Program-made: the position numbers and the translations under genes | Notes under the pieces: generated by a model | The model's input: the letters and a program-made list of their open reading frames with translations, nothing else | Told to the model about the DNA's origin: nothing | Database searches by the model: none | Shown: in pieces, positions 11,341 through 20,900 of the stretch | How the letters are laid out: every line of letters starts with the position of its first letter | Numbering within the stretch: the stretch's first letter is position 1 | NCBI GenBank assembly: GCA_037013685.1 | Contig: CM072889.1 | Span: forward strand, 5,527,976-5,591,975 | From: Acridotheres tristis | Taxonomy: Eukaryota; Chordata; Aves; Passeriformes; Sturnidae | Direction: 5' to 3' | Length of the DNA stretch: 64,000 bases

Positions 11341-13851
11341 TCACCCCCCATACCAGAGGGGCTTCACCCGCTTGGCTTGCTTGACGGCAGCGCACGTCTC
11401 ACAGTCATGGATAACTTGAGAAATACTGTCCATGGTTAGATCCACCCCTCGGTCTCGTGCCCACTTATATGTGGCATCTCTGCCCTGATGACCTGAGGCA
11501 TCATGGGCACATCGAGCCAGGAACAACTCTCCCTTGTGCTGCCAGTCTAAATCTATCTTCGACACCACTATCTGTGCCGCCTGATCTACCTGCTCATTGT
11601 GTCGGTGTTCCTCATTAGCCCGACTCTTGGGGACATGGGCATCTACGTGACGGACTTTCACAGGCAGCTTCTCTATCCTGGTGGCAATGTCCTTCCATTC
11701 ATTGGCAGCCCAGATTGGTTTTCTCCTATGTTGCCAGTCAGCCTTTTTCCACCTTTCCAGCCATCCCCACAGAGCATTGGCTACCATCCAAGAATCAGTG
11801 TAAAGGTAGAGTTTTGGCCACTTCTCTCTTTCAGCAATGTCCAGGGCCAGCTGAACAGCTTTGAGTTCAGCAAGTTGACTCGATCCACCTTCTCCTTCGG
11901 TAGCTTGTGCAACCTGTCGTGTGGGGCTCCATACGGCTGCTTTCCACTTCCGGTTCATCCCCACGATGCGGCAGGAACCATCAGTGAAAAGAGCATAGCG
12001 TGTTTCATCTGCTGGCAGTTGGTTATACGGTGGGGCTTCTTCGGCCCGGGTCACTTGTTCCTGTTCCTCTTTGTCGGCAAGACCAAACTTTTCACCTTCC
12101 GGCCAGTTGGTAATTATCTCCAAAATCCCAGGGCGATTTGGGTTTCCAATACGGGCGCGTTGTGTGATGAGGGCAATCCATTTACTCCATGTGGCATCAG
12201 TGGCATGGTGGGTTGAGGGAACCTTTCCTTTAAACATCCACCCCAGCACTGGCAGTAGGGGTGCCAGAAGGAGTTGTGTTTCCGTGCCAACCACATCTGA
12301 GGCAGCTTGAACCCCTTCATAGGCGGCCAAGATCTCCCTCTCCGTTGGAGTGTAGTTGGCCTTGGACCCTCTGTAGCTTCGACTCCAGAATCCCAGTGGT
12401 CGGCCTCGCGTCTCACCAGGCACCTTCTGCCAAAGGCTCCAGGACAGACCATGGTTCCCGGCTGCAGAGTAGAGCACGTTCTTCACATCTGGTCCTGTCC
12501 TGACTGGGCCAAGGGCTACTGCATGAGCGATCTCCTGCTTGATCTGGGCAAAGGCTTGCTGCTGCTCAGGGCCCCAGTGGAAATCGTTCTTCTTGCGGGT
12601 GACCAGGTAAAGAGGGCTCACAATCTGGCTGTACTCAGGAATGTGCATTGTCCAAAAGCCTATGGCACCTAGGAAAGCTTGTGTTTCCTTCTTGCTGGTT
12701 GGTGGAGACATTGCAGTGATCTTATTGATGACCTCACTCGGGATCTGGCGCCGTCCATCTTGCCACTTTACTCCCAGGAACTGGATCTCTTGGACAGGCC
12801 CTTTGACTTTGCTCTTTTTAATGGCGAAGCCGGCTCCCAGCAGAATCTCAATGATCTTTTCTCCTCTCTGAAATACCTCCATTGCTGTGTCCCCCCACAC
12901 AATCATGTCATCAATGTACTGCACATGTTCTGGAGCTCCACCCTTCTCCAGTGTAGCCTGGATCAATCCATGACAGATGGTGGGGCTGTGTTTCCACCCC
13001 TGGGGCAGTCGGTTCCACGTGTATTGCACACCCCTCCAGGTGAAAGCGAACTGAGGCCTGCACTCTGCTGCCAGAGGAATGGAGAAGAATGCATTGGCGA
13101 TGTCAATGGTGGCGTACCACTTGGCTGCCTTGGACTCCAGCTCGTACTGCAGTTCCAGCATGTCCGGCACAGCAGCGCTCAGCGGTGGAGTCACCTCATT
13201 CAATGCATGATAGTCCACTGTCAGTCTCCATTCTCCTTCAGATTTGCGCACAGGCCAGATGGGGCTGTTGAAGGGTGAGTGGGTTTTGCTGACCACCCCT
13301 TGGCTCTCCAGCTCACGGATCATCTTGTGTATGGGGATCACGGCATCTCGATTCGTCCGGTACTGCCGGCGGTGCACTGTCGAGGTAGCAATTGGTACCT
13401 GTTGCTCTTTCACCCTGAGGAGTCCCACTGCAGATGGGTTTTCTGATAGCCCAGGCAGGGTGTTCAACTGCTTAATGCCCTCTGCTGCCACAGCAGCTAT
13501 TCCAAAAGCCCACCTGAGTCCCTTTGGGTCTTTGTAATAGCCGTTCCTGAGGAAGTCTATGCCTAGGATACATGGTGCCTCTGGGACAGTCACAACTGGA
13601 TGTTTCTGCCACTCTTTCCCAGTCAGGCTCACCTCAGCCTCCAGCAAAGTCAATTCCTGAGATCCCCCCGTAACCCCAGCAATTGAAACAGGTTCCTTCC
13701 CGACATGTCCCGATGGTATTAATGTACATTGTGAACCAGTGTCAACCAATGCTCTGTGTTCCTGTGGCTCTGATGTGCCAGGCCATTGGATCCACACCGT
13801 CCAAAAGATCCGGTTTTCCCGTGCCTCTCCCTGGCTAGAGGCAGGGCCCCT
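11341..13851 (-). CDS. pol: pro-pol: protease, reverse transcriptase, RNase H, integrase N-terminus
   Basis: The frame opens directly after the gag amber codon with no frame change, so expression as a Gag-Pol fusion by stop readthrough is likely. Numbered from the Val codon at 13795-13797: protease active site DTG at 19-21 with partner motif ILGIDF near 77-82; reverse transcriptase with first catalytic Asp at 232 (ATIDIANAFF), LPQGWKHSP at 264-272 and YIDD at 294-297; RNase H acidic set D606, E644, D668, D738; integrase zinc-binding HHCC at H765, H770, C799, C802. All these key residues are present. The ORF ends early at TGA 11341-11343, between the integrase zinc domain and its catalytic core. 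There is no independent ATG near its 5' end, which also argues for fusion expression. Confidence 0.93.
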   Translation of the reverse strand, partial: RGPASSQGEARENRIFWTVWIQWPGTSEPQEHRALVDTGSQCTLIPSGHVGKEPVSIAGVTGGSQELTLLEAEVSLTGKEWQKHPVVTVPEAPCILGIDFLRNGYYKDPKGLRWAFGIAAVAAEGIKQLNTLPGLSENPSAVGLLRVKEQQVPIATSTVHRRQYRTNRDAVIPIHKMIRELESQGVVSKTHSPFNSPIWPVRKSEGEWRLTVDYHALNEVTPPLSAAVPDMLELQYELESKAAKWYATIDIANAFFSIPLAAECRPQFAFTWRGVQYTWNRLPQGWKHSPTICHGLIQATLEKGGAPEHVQYIDDMIVWGDTAMEVFQRGEKIIEILLGAGFAIKKSKVKGPVQEIQFLGVKWQDGRRQIPSEVINKITAMSPPTSKKETQAFLGAIGFWTMHIPEYSQIVSPLYLVTRKKNDFHWGPEQQQAFAQIKQEIAHAVALGPVRTGPDVKNVLYSAAGNHGLSWSLWQKVPGETRGRPLGFWSRSYRGSKANYTPTEREILAAYEGVQAASDVVGTETQLLLAPLLPVLGWMFKGKVPSTHHATDATWSKWIALITQRARIGNPNRPGILEIITNWPEGEKFGLADKEEQEQVTRAEEAPPYNQLPADETRYALFTDGSCRIVGMNRKWKAAVWSPTRQVAQATEGEGGSSQLAELKAVQLALDIAEREKWPKLYLYTDSWMVANALWGWLERWKKADWQHRRKPIWAANEWKDIATRIEKLPVKVRHVDAHVPKSRANEEHRHNEQVDQAAQIVVSKIDLDWQHKGELFLARCAHDASGHQGRDATYKWARDRGVDLTMDSISQVIHDCETCAAVKQAKRVKPLWYGG

Positions 13852-13857
13852 CTAGCC
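13833..13857 (-). promoter_or_regulatory. gag/pol amber codon within a perfect 9-bp hairpin (candidate readthrough signal)
   Basis: The gag terminator TAG (complement of 13852-13854) separates gag and pol in the same frame. On the transcribed strand GGCTAGAGG pairs perfectly with CCTCTAGCC (complement of 13849-13857 and 13833-13841) around a 7-nt loop, so the stop codon itself lies in the stem. An alternative 6-bp stem, CAGGGC with GCCCTG, overlaps it. In gammaretroviruses a single in-frame UAG followed by a structured RNA gives about 5% readthrough to make Gag-Pol. Here the same role is inferred. A random nonsense mutation is the alternative, but its exact position at the domain junction argues against that. 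Confidence 0.65.
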
Positions 13858-15867
13858 CTGGTTATTATTTCTCTCCCGGGCATATATACTAGAGGTTCCT
13901 TCAAGGCGATCTGACAGATCATCCTCCCTTCTGTAATACCCTGCACCTCCATGGGAGGCTGAGGCTACCTTCACTTTAGTGGAGTTCCCTCTGTTGGTGT
14001 TCCCCTCCCTGAGTTGGCGCACCTGTGCTGCCAGGACAGAAGTGGGTTTCCCATCCCACCTTCTCATGTCTTCCCCGTGGTCACGTAGAAAAAACCACAG
14101 GTCAGCACGTGGGGTATACCCTCTCTCCCTAGCTGGGGGGCGTTGGGCTCTACTTTTGAGGTCCATGACTCGCACTGGTGCTGCACTGATCTTCCTCACC
14201 TTTTCCCTTATCTCCTTCATCTCCTCCTTAAACTCCTCTCTGAGGTCCTTAGCCACAGCAGAGACATGAGCCTGCACTGGGCCAGCCATCATACTCTGAT
14301 AATTCCTGAGCCTGTTGGCAACAGAACCCACTGTCACTTGGTTGGTATCAGCATCAATCATTGCAATAAAGGAGGTATATTGAGATGGGCCCACGTTTGC
14401 CAGATTCCACAACATCTGTCCTGTGCACCTGACCTTGTCAGGGTCATTGTCATGCTGTCCATCCCTCCCAAAGAGCACCTCCAGTACTGCCACTTCTCTC
14501 AGCTTTTGGATCCCTTCCTCAAGGGTATTCCAACGTGTTCTCTGGTGGTACTCCTGCATTCTTTCCCTGTGGACAAACCTCTCTCTCACGCTCATTAAAA
14601 GTCGCTCCCAGAGGGAAAGGAGACCTGTCTCCCTTACAAATACCTGGTCCACACCTGAGTCCTGGGTCAAGGCTCCCAAATTCCTTGCCTCAGTACCATC
14701 CAGTTGCACACCTGTACCCATAAGGTCCCAGACCCGCAGTAACCAGGTTGTAAAAGGCTCACGGCCCCGTCGTACAATGTCTTTTCGCAGGTTACGGAGA
14801 CTCTCGTATGACAGGGACTCAGTGATGATCTCAACTTCTGGCTCCCCTGCTGGTTGTGAGGGGCCCCCTTCCTGACCCTTATTATCTAGGTGCCTTGTTT
14901 TCATCCTAGACTTCCTAGTTTCCACAGGGGCAACTGCTGCTGGCTGTGAGTGCCCTTGCAGTTCAGCTGGAACCTGGACGGATGTAACATCTGTGGGTCC
15001 CACTGCTGCACCATCAGATTCTTCCTCTTTAAGGCAGGGGGACGGTTTCTCACCAGCTGGGGAGAGGTGCTCCTTCAGCATCTGGCCCATCTCATGTATC
15101 TCCTTTGCTAGCACCCCCACCCATTCTGGGTGGTTCCTTTCCGAGGTGGGCTGTGGGGCAGGGTCAAACTCTGGGGTAATATCCCTTGTCTCTTGGACAA
15201 GATCAGGCTCTGGGGTAACCTTCCTAGTCTCTGGGACAGGATCAGGCTCTGGGGTAACCTCCCTAGTCTCTGGGACAGGATCAGGCTCTGGGGTAACCTC
15301 CCTAGTCTCTGGGACAGGATCAGGCTCTGGGGTAACCTCCCTAGTCTCTGGGGTAACCTCCCTAGTCTCTTGGACAGGATCAGGCTCTGGGGTAACATCA
15401 CTAATCCCTGGGGTAGGTATCAGGGTTGTTATCCAAGTCAATCTCCCCTTATCTCTGAATGTTAGATAGAACAGATTTAACAGGAATATAAGCAACACTA
15501 GCCACAATATAATGTCATTAGCATTTAAAGCGGATTGGAACCCCTTGAAGACTGGTGGGGTGAACTTCAAAAAACCTGTGATGGGTTGAGAAAAAATTTC
15601 ACCTGCTGCCACTTCCTCACAGTAAGTACCATTATTGAAGTAGCCCCAGAAACACACACTTAGAGTGCGATAGCTCTGAATCCATGTGGCCATCTTCCAG
15701 AGAAAATTAAAAATCCATGAATTCCTCAACTGATCAACCCACATAATAAGCCGGATAATAGCCACAGTAACCTTGGTTATGAAACTCATGTTTAAAAAAG
15801 GGCTTGCAAATGGGAGAGATATAGCAGTGACCACATGGAGGCCAATCCAGGGTAAGCTGGACAGCAT
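13852..15867 (-). CDS. gag: Gag polyprotein with N-terminal membrane segments
   Basis: 671 codons from the ATG at 15865-15867, chosen because it is the first in-frame ATG after the primer binding site and has A at -3. The frame is open further upstream into the LTR (ATG at 16011), but that lies before the primer site. Seen in order: hydrophobic residues about 4-44 with few charges; a short segment with Cys72, the sequon NGT at 79-81 and Cys83; a strong transmembrane-like stretch at about 119-137; a basic stop (RDKGR); a 13-residue tandem repeat at about 158-242; an acidic, proline-rich linker; a capsid-like region about 350-527; a charged helix about 537-562 likely to be coiled coil; and a basic C-terminus without any CCHC knuckle. 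There is no Gly at position 2, so no myristoylation. The membrane topology is inference. Confidence 0.85.
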   Translation of the reverse strand: MLSSLPWIGLHVVTAISLPFASPFLNMSFITKVTVAIIRLIMWVDQLRNSWIFNFLWKMATWIQSYRTLSVCFWGYFNNGTYCEEVAAGEIFSQPITGFLKFTPPVFKGFQSALNANDIILWLVLLIFLLNLFYLTFRDKGRLTWITTLIPTPGISDVTPEPDPVQETREVTPETREVTPEPDPVPETREVTPEPDPVPETREVTPEPDPVPETRKVTPEPDLVQETRDITPEFDPAPQPTSERNHPEWVGVLAKEIHEMGQMLKEHLSPAGEKPSPCLKEEESDGAAVGPTDVTSVQVPAELQGHSQPAAVAPVETRKSRMKTRHLDNKGQEGGPSQPAGEPEVEIITESLSYESLRNLRKDIVRRGREPFTTWLLRVWDLMGTGVQLDGTEARNLGALTQDSGVDQVFVRETGLLSLWERLLMSVRERFVHRERMQEYHQRTRWNTLEEGIQKLREVAVLEVLFGRDGQHDNDPDKVRCTGQMLWNLANVGPSQYTSFIAMIDADTNQVTVGSVANRLRNYQSMMAGPVQAHVSAVAKDLREEFKEEMKEIREKVRKISAAPVRVMDLKSRAQRPPARERGYTPRADLWFFLRDHGEDMRRWDGKPTSVLAAQVRQLREGNTNRGNSTKVKVASASHGGAGYYRREDDLSDRLEGTSSIYARERNNNQG
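15150..15400 (-). repeat. 39-bp tandem repeat inside gag
   Basis: About six copies of a 39-bp unit encode VTPEPDPVPETRE-type 13-mers, plus one truncated 7-residue copy, so the array keeps the frame. The central three copies are almost identical at the nucleotide level, implying recent expansion, and the outer copies are more diverged. The product is acidic, proline-rich and probably an unstructured spacer between the membrane segment and capsid. Confidence 0.9.
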
Positions 15868-15946
15868 GGTGTCACCTACCACAAGCTTGGGTAATTCAAG
15901 AACTGTTATTCCCTTTTCTACCCCTCTCTCAATGCCCTCAGGCAAT
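15868..15946 (-). other. Short 5' leader of the provirus
   Basis: Only about 80 bases separate the primer binding site from the proposed gag start. No splice donor or packaging structure can be assigned by eye. Confidence 0.5.
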
Positions 15947-15964
15947 GCCCCATGTTGGGCGCCA
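15947..15964 (-). other. Primer binding site, tRNA-Lys(1,2) type
   Basis: The minus-strand 18-mer begins TGGCGCCCAAC and lies five bases after the 5' LTR. It matches the 3' end of tRNA-Lys1,2 at 17 of 18 positions; the one difference is at a CpG and is consistent with deamination. Foamy viruses and Mason-Pfizer-type betaretroviruses use this primer, whereas human ERV-L is named for a leucine primer. Confidence 0.85.
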
Positions 15965-15969
15965 AAATC

Positions 15970-16684
15970 TGTCTTGGTTTGAAAAGATAGGTATGGTCTA
16001 AGGAAAGGCAAGAGCCCCTTTTCTGCAATGCAGAGTGCAACCCCTCTCCCTTTTAATTATTTTAGGTCCAAATCAGACGCTTTCAGGCAGGAGATATGGG
16101 GATGTGAATAACAGTTCTTTACTGGTATTTAACAAGGCAGAAAACAACAACAGCTATAAGAAAATTGGCAACAGAACAGAACAGTCTAGCTCCGCTCCAG
16201 TCCCTTTTGGCCTCAGGCCGTCTCCCTGCGCTCAGTTACCGGTGCTGTGAGGGCAGGGCAGGTCCCGTGCAGTTGCAGAGGGCTGGAGGGATGGTGGCGG
16301 AGGCCCAGAGGTGAGCGGGGTGGGAAAGTGACTCCCCCCCTCACGGTGTCGGTCGTGGTGCTCAGCAGAGTGTCCGGAGATAGTAGCGTGAGATGGGAGA
16401 GCAGCAGAGCGATGTCCAAGGCAGGGAGCGTTGATCTCCTTGCTGAGATGTCAGGGGGAGATGCCAGAGCGAAGCACGGGGCGTCCTGTCCCTCCACGAG
16501 CCCAGCGAGAGAGCGTCCCCACCCCAGACCCCTCTCCCACCTTTCCTTTTCCGGTTCCCCCCCCCCCTCCACCCACCCCCCTACCAGAGAACATTATCTA
16601 TGTTTTAAGGTGTAGCCACAACTACTTAGCATAACAATGGGAGGAATTCACAGAAAGAAAAGGGGAACAATCCAACCCCTAACA
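15970..16684 (-). promoter_or_regulatory. 5' LTR of the provirus (promoter)
   Basis: 715 bp, minus-strand ends TGTTAGG and CAAGACA, aligned end to end with the 3' LTR at 9845-10560. It should hold the provirus promoter, but no consensus TATAAA is obvious; a weak GTTAAATAC-like element lies just upstream of the AGTAAA variant (complement of 16118-16123). Many of the differences between the LTRs are C/T or G/A, several at CpG sites, and five are packed into one short patch around 16430-16441. Confidence 0.92.
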
Positions 16685-16689
16685 GGATA
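16685..16689. repeat. Provirus target-site duplication, right copy (GGATA)
   Basis: Identical to 9840-9844. Confidence 0.93.
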
Positions 16690-17804
16690 CATTCATAATA
16701 AAAAGTGAAATATCCTTAAATAAAAGTTATAATCACAAGCAAGGGTTAGAAATGTGGCTATACACCCTATCACTATATTCAAGTTTCAAAACAGATGAAT
16801 TCCCTAGCAGAGAAGCTCTACACCAGGGATACTGTCTCGAACTTCATGTGGCTGCAAGAGCTGCATCTCCATCGACTGAATTAATCATGCTCTTAAATGG
16901 CAATTTTTTGTGGATACTTGATCTACAGTAAAGTGAGAAATTCAAGAAGTAAAGATTAAGAAGTGCACTACAGTGTAGAAACCAGAAGCAGAAATTCAGA
17001 TAGGACTGAAATAGAATTATTTCAAGATACTTTTACATTCATCTCCAAAGATTTAAGAATGAGTGGGGGGAAGGAAATTGGATATTACCTGTTTTTCTAG
17101 AAAGGCTGAAATCTGAGAAACCCCTACATGAAGGCTGAGGAGTTTCTAAGTGGATTTTTGGACATTATTAATTTTGCAGAGGTTAGGGAGTCCCTTCTTT
17201 TTTTAATTAAAATTGCATTTGAAGAGAAGTCTAAAGTGGCAGCTGATCTGGCAATTACCTTCCTGATTACCTATAAGAATATCTAAATGATGCGCCTCTA
17301 TCTCCCATGATTGATTCCAAAGAGTAGGACAAGCTTGTTTCAAGGTGAGAAAATTTGATCTTTTTCTGATGAGATGTAAAGAGGGAGAAAGATTTGAAAC
17401 GGAATGAAAAACATGAAACATTAAATTGGTTAGGGAAATATGCTTGAAGACAGCCCCAAGGGACTGAGAATGAGCTCCTTTGAATAAATCATCAGCACTA
17501 TAAAGCCTGCTTCCTATAGGAAAATGACTTTTAGGATGAGCTGGAAAATGAAAAGATTGAGTGATACTGGGGGGTAACCTACCCTAACTATCATAAGCTA
17601 AAGTCAATATCTTGAATATCACCTTATACAAGTATTTCTAAAAGTTTTTAATCACTTCCATGCTTGATGGAAAAGAGCAGAATGGCGATCTCTGTACAGA
17701 GAGATTCTGTCAGAAGTGGTAGCTAGAGGCAGCATTAACAGAAACCACTGTTCCTTGATGACCATCTATCCTTCCTTCCCCTCAGGATTGTGGAAAAGGT
17801 ACTT
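16690..17804. other. Non-coding DNA, nothing recognised
   Basis: AT-rich sequence directly right of the provirus with no open frame of note, no repeat signature and no RNA gene that I can see. Confidence 0.55.
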
Positions 17805-17990
17805 TAGATTCATAGATGTGGCAGCTAAAGGAGCAATTACCATCATCTACTCCAACTTCATGCCTCCCACAGGCCAAAGAACATCACCCAGGAGTTCTTA
17901 CTTTGTGCTCATAATTGTTGAGCTATAATGTGTTTTAGAACGCTATCTACTTTTGATTTAAAGACTTCAAATCATCATGAGTCATCCAAA
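17805..17990 (-). mobile_element. Ancient CR1-like LINE 3' fragment
   Basis: The plus strand reads GATTCATAGATGTGGCAGCT, then ACAGGCCAAAGAACATCACCC, then a TTTTGATTTAAAGACTTCAA motif. This order is the reverse complement of an old amniote CR1 3' region (the ATTCATAGATTT...ACAGGCCATAGAA...TTGATTTAAA pattern as I remember it). It is diverged and 5'-truncated, as is usual for CR1. Edges are approximate. Confidence 0.65.
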
Positions 17991-20900
17991 GAAACGAAAT
18001 TGAAAGTTGCACTTTGTAATGTCCTTTAATATATTTTTCATTCAGTCAATTTGTGGGCAAGAGTGCTATTAGCTTGAGGTACAACTGTAGTCAGTTAGTG
18101 ACAGAGGATTTATGTTCAAAGAAGTTACTCAAAACATTTGACAATTTCATGGGCACTCAATGTAAAGAATGCCCTCTGGTAGTACATGAGCACATCTTTT
18201 TTTTCTGAACTATGACTGACGTTTTTTGGAAAATTGGTTCTATACATCTTGCTTATCTGTTTTAACTATGGATATAAACTGGGAAGATATTGTTCTATTC
18301 CTGTTAGAATATATGGAAATATATTCTGGAAATATTTCTGGTAGCTGTTGAAAGCTCTGCCTCTGATTTCCTCTGGAAACATTAAAAATACTTGCATTAA
18401 TTTTCCTGTCTGTTGGAGAGGTATCATGAGATTTACCATGCAGAGATAAGAATACACTTCTTTTCCAGTGACTGCTGAATAATCTGCTACTTTAATTAGA
18501 GATATTGGCAATGTAATAATACTAGGCACCACTTTCAATGTGGAAAGTTCATATTCACTTGTCTTCACTAATATATACTCTATTAAATAAACACTGGATT
18601 AACTAAATAAATCTTAATTTTAATTTTTGAAGTTGAACAGCCACTAAAGAACAGCCTATAACCACAACTTGTTTTGTTATATATTCAGCATTTATATGTC
18701 CACACTTCGAAAAACTCCATACCTGTGTTCCTGTTGAAACCTTGTAAATATTTTTCATCTATCAGAAAGTTTTGATCATCTAGAAAAACAATGATACCAA
18801 TGCCATTAACATCAGTTCATTCTTGACAAGAAGTTTCTATTAAGTATATCTTATTCAAAAAGCAGCTTCATGGATCATAGTCATCATAGGGAAAAAAAAA
18901 AGCTAAATCATCAAAATGTAATTTTCTTTTCAGTTATTAAAAATAAGCTCTACTGCAAAGAATACCCATTACGACTTTACTTGTTATTTAAAAGAATAAG
19001 AAGTTTTTACTATTTTACTTCTTTTCATTGATAAATAATATACTGCTCTATGGACATTTATATTTTAATCTCTTAAAATGATTTTTGAACTTTATCTCCC
19101 TTTTCTGCAAATAATCTCAAGAGTCAACACTTTCATAATCCTGGTACTGAGAAAATCCATAAGAAGCTCAAAAAGTAGTGCTTGATCTGTAAGTCCATTA
19201 GTGTAGGCATAAATGCATGCTTGTACACAGGGAGCTACTTTAGAACATCTCATTCCGTCACAGCCTCAGTAGTTCACCAAATCATGCAACAGAAAGGAGT
19301 GAATGCCATACAAGCACAATGAGTTCAAGCTGCAAACGTTTAAAGACTTAGAAATGCTTAAAATTAAGAACAAGTCAAAGCGTTTTTCTTGAAAAAAACC
19401 CTTTAATAAAAAGAAAAAGTAAGTAGGAATACTGTTTTTATGTCCTGATCTCAAGTCCATTGATGTCAACGTTGGATTCATGCTGACTTTAGCAGGCCTT
19501 ACAGTAGGCCCATGCTTTTTATCTTGAAATCTTCAAGTAACACCTAAACAGATCTTTAACACAGCCAACTTGGGGTGATAATCAAAAGAATAAGCCCAGT
19601 GATGCTTCAGAAATGACAGCCAGGTAAACTGAAAGGATCCAGATGTCCCTGGGAGAGTTTTCAGATTTCTACTTGCCATAAACCCCTCACAGCAGAACTG
19701 GAGCAGCCCTGGGATCACATGAGGCATCCAGGTTTTAGTCTTCATACAGGAAAAATCATGGTCTGAAGGCTAGATGCATGTTGTAGGTGGCCCTGGTGCA
19801 TAATGCCCACACTCCCACACTCTCATGAGAGCCTAGGTAATAAAAAATGCTCTCAGCTGCCAGACATTAACCATGTGCTTCACCTGCTGTGAGTCATCCG
19901 CTGTAATCTCAAATGTGAAAGATGTACTTCAAATGTTAGGCTATTGATTCTCTCCCTCCCGAGAGATACTCTCAACTCACTGATATTCATAAATAATACA
20001 GGAACTTCAGATATGCTGCAGTCAAAAGTGGATACCTTACAGATGAAAGTGGAAATATAAAACACATGGGGAAAAAAACCCCAAACTTTATTTAAATATT
20101 TGCTATGTGCTTTATTTTGTCAGGCTCTCAGGAAAGAGGGTGATTTGCATTTATAGCTATGCTGAGGTCCTCTCTTGGGTTACAGAAGTGGATATCCATC
20201 TCAAGAATACATTGCAATAGGCATAACTGTTCCTTAGATCAGAGGCTGTGAGATGAAAACCTGGCATTGAGATGTCTAGGTTAGCAAACACTAAGAGTAA
20301 TACGATTGTTTTGCATCTTTTAAACAAATAAATCATTTAACACACGTCTTATAAACGAAATCAGTTCTGCACACATCTGATTGTGCAAATTTATGGTATC
20401 ATCCTGCTTATACTAAAAAAACCCATTTGTTAGACATTCCATGTACCAGACTGAGAGGACTAACTACACTATCATCATTTGATCCTTGCAGTCAAGAATT
20501 GTATTTTAATCATTAAATTAATGGTATATATCTCAAAAGCCAATTTGAGATTGCCAGCCTGGATTTTACCATATCTTTCTTCCAGATAGACAGAAACAGA
20601 CAAAATAAAGTTTGAGCAAGATTCTTATTCCAAGAAGCTCAGTTCCTTTCTGTTTAATAGTGGTAATCCTCATGGCCCTTTGTAAATGCTAGAATCAGGC
20701 CATTTGTTTAAAAGCATTGCTTTGTAATTAGGTAGTCACACATATGTAGCTAAAAACAAGACCATAATACCCTATGCTGAAACGTATAATTGAAGCTAGG
20801 ACTGGGTCATGTATTCAAAAGCTACCTTTTGTCTTCTACACAAGTATTTTTAGACTTTTTTGGTATGCAAATATACAGATGTGCCTATACTGTTGTACTT

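Larger units (their letters stand above)
9840..16689 (-). mobile_element. Endogenous retrovirus, ERVL/spuma-like, env-less provirus
   Basis: A near-intact provirus of about 6.84 kb lies on the minus strand: 5' LTR 15970-16684, primer binding site, gag, pro-pol, purine-rich tract, 3' LTR 9845-10560. The insertion is bounded by GGATA at 9840-9844 and 16685-16689. gag and pol share one reading register over about 5.2 kb with only two stops, TAG at 13852-13854 and TGA at 11341-11343. Only about 108 bp separates the end of integrase from the 3' LTR, so there is no env. Class III is inferred from polymerase sequence character, the 5-bp duplication, the Lys1,2-type primer site and absence of CCHC knuckles. 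The family name was not verified. Confidence 0.95.

Noticed and set aside
11599..13537. Several plus-strand open frames of 60-205 codons opposite pol
   Set aside because: Antisense shadows of the pol frame with no domain features.
15108..15469. Other-frame and antisense repeat proteins over the gag tandem array
   Set aside because: Because the unit is 39 bp (a multiple of three), all frames stay open. Only the gag frame continues on both sides.
15868..16011. Upstream in-frame ATG giving a 719-residue gag frame that begins inside the 5' LTR
   Set aside because: It lies before the primer binding site, and the frame there runs through LTR and primer-site sequence. The first ATG after the primer site (15867) is the better start.
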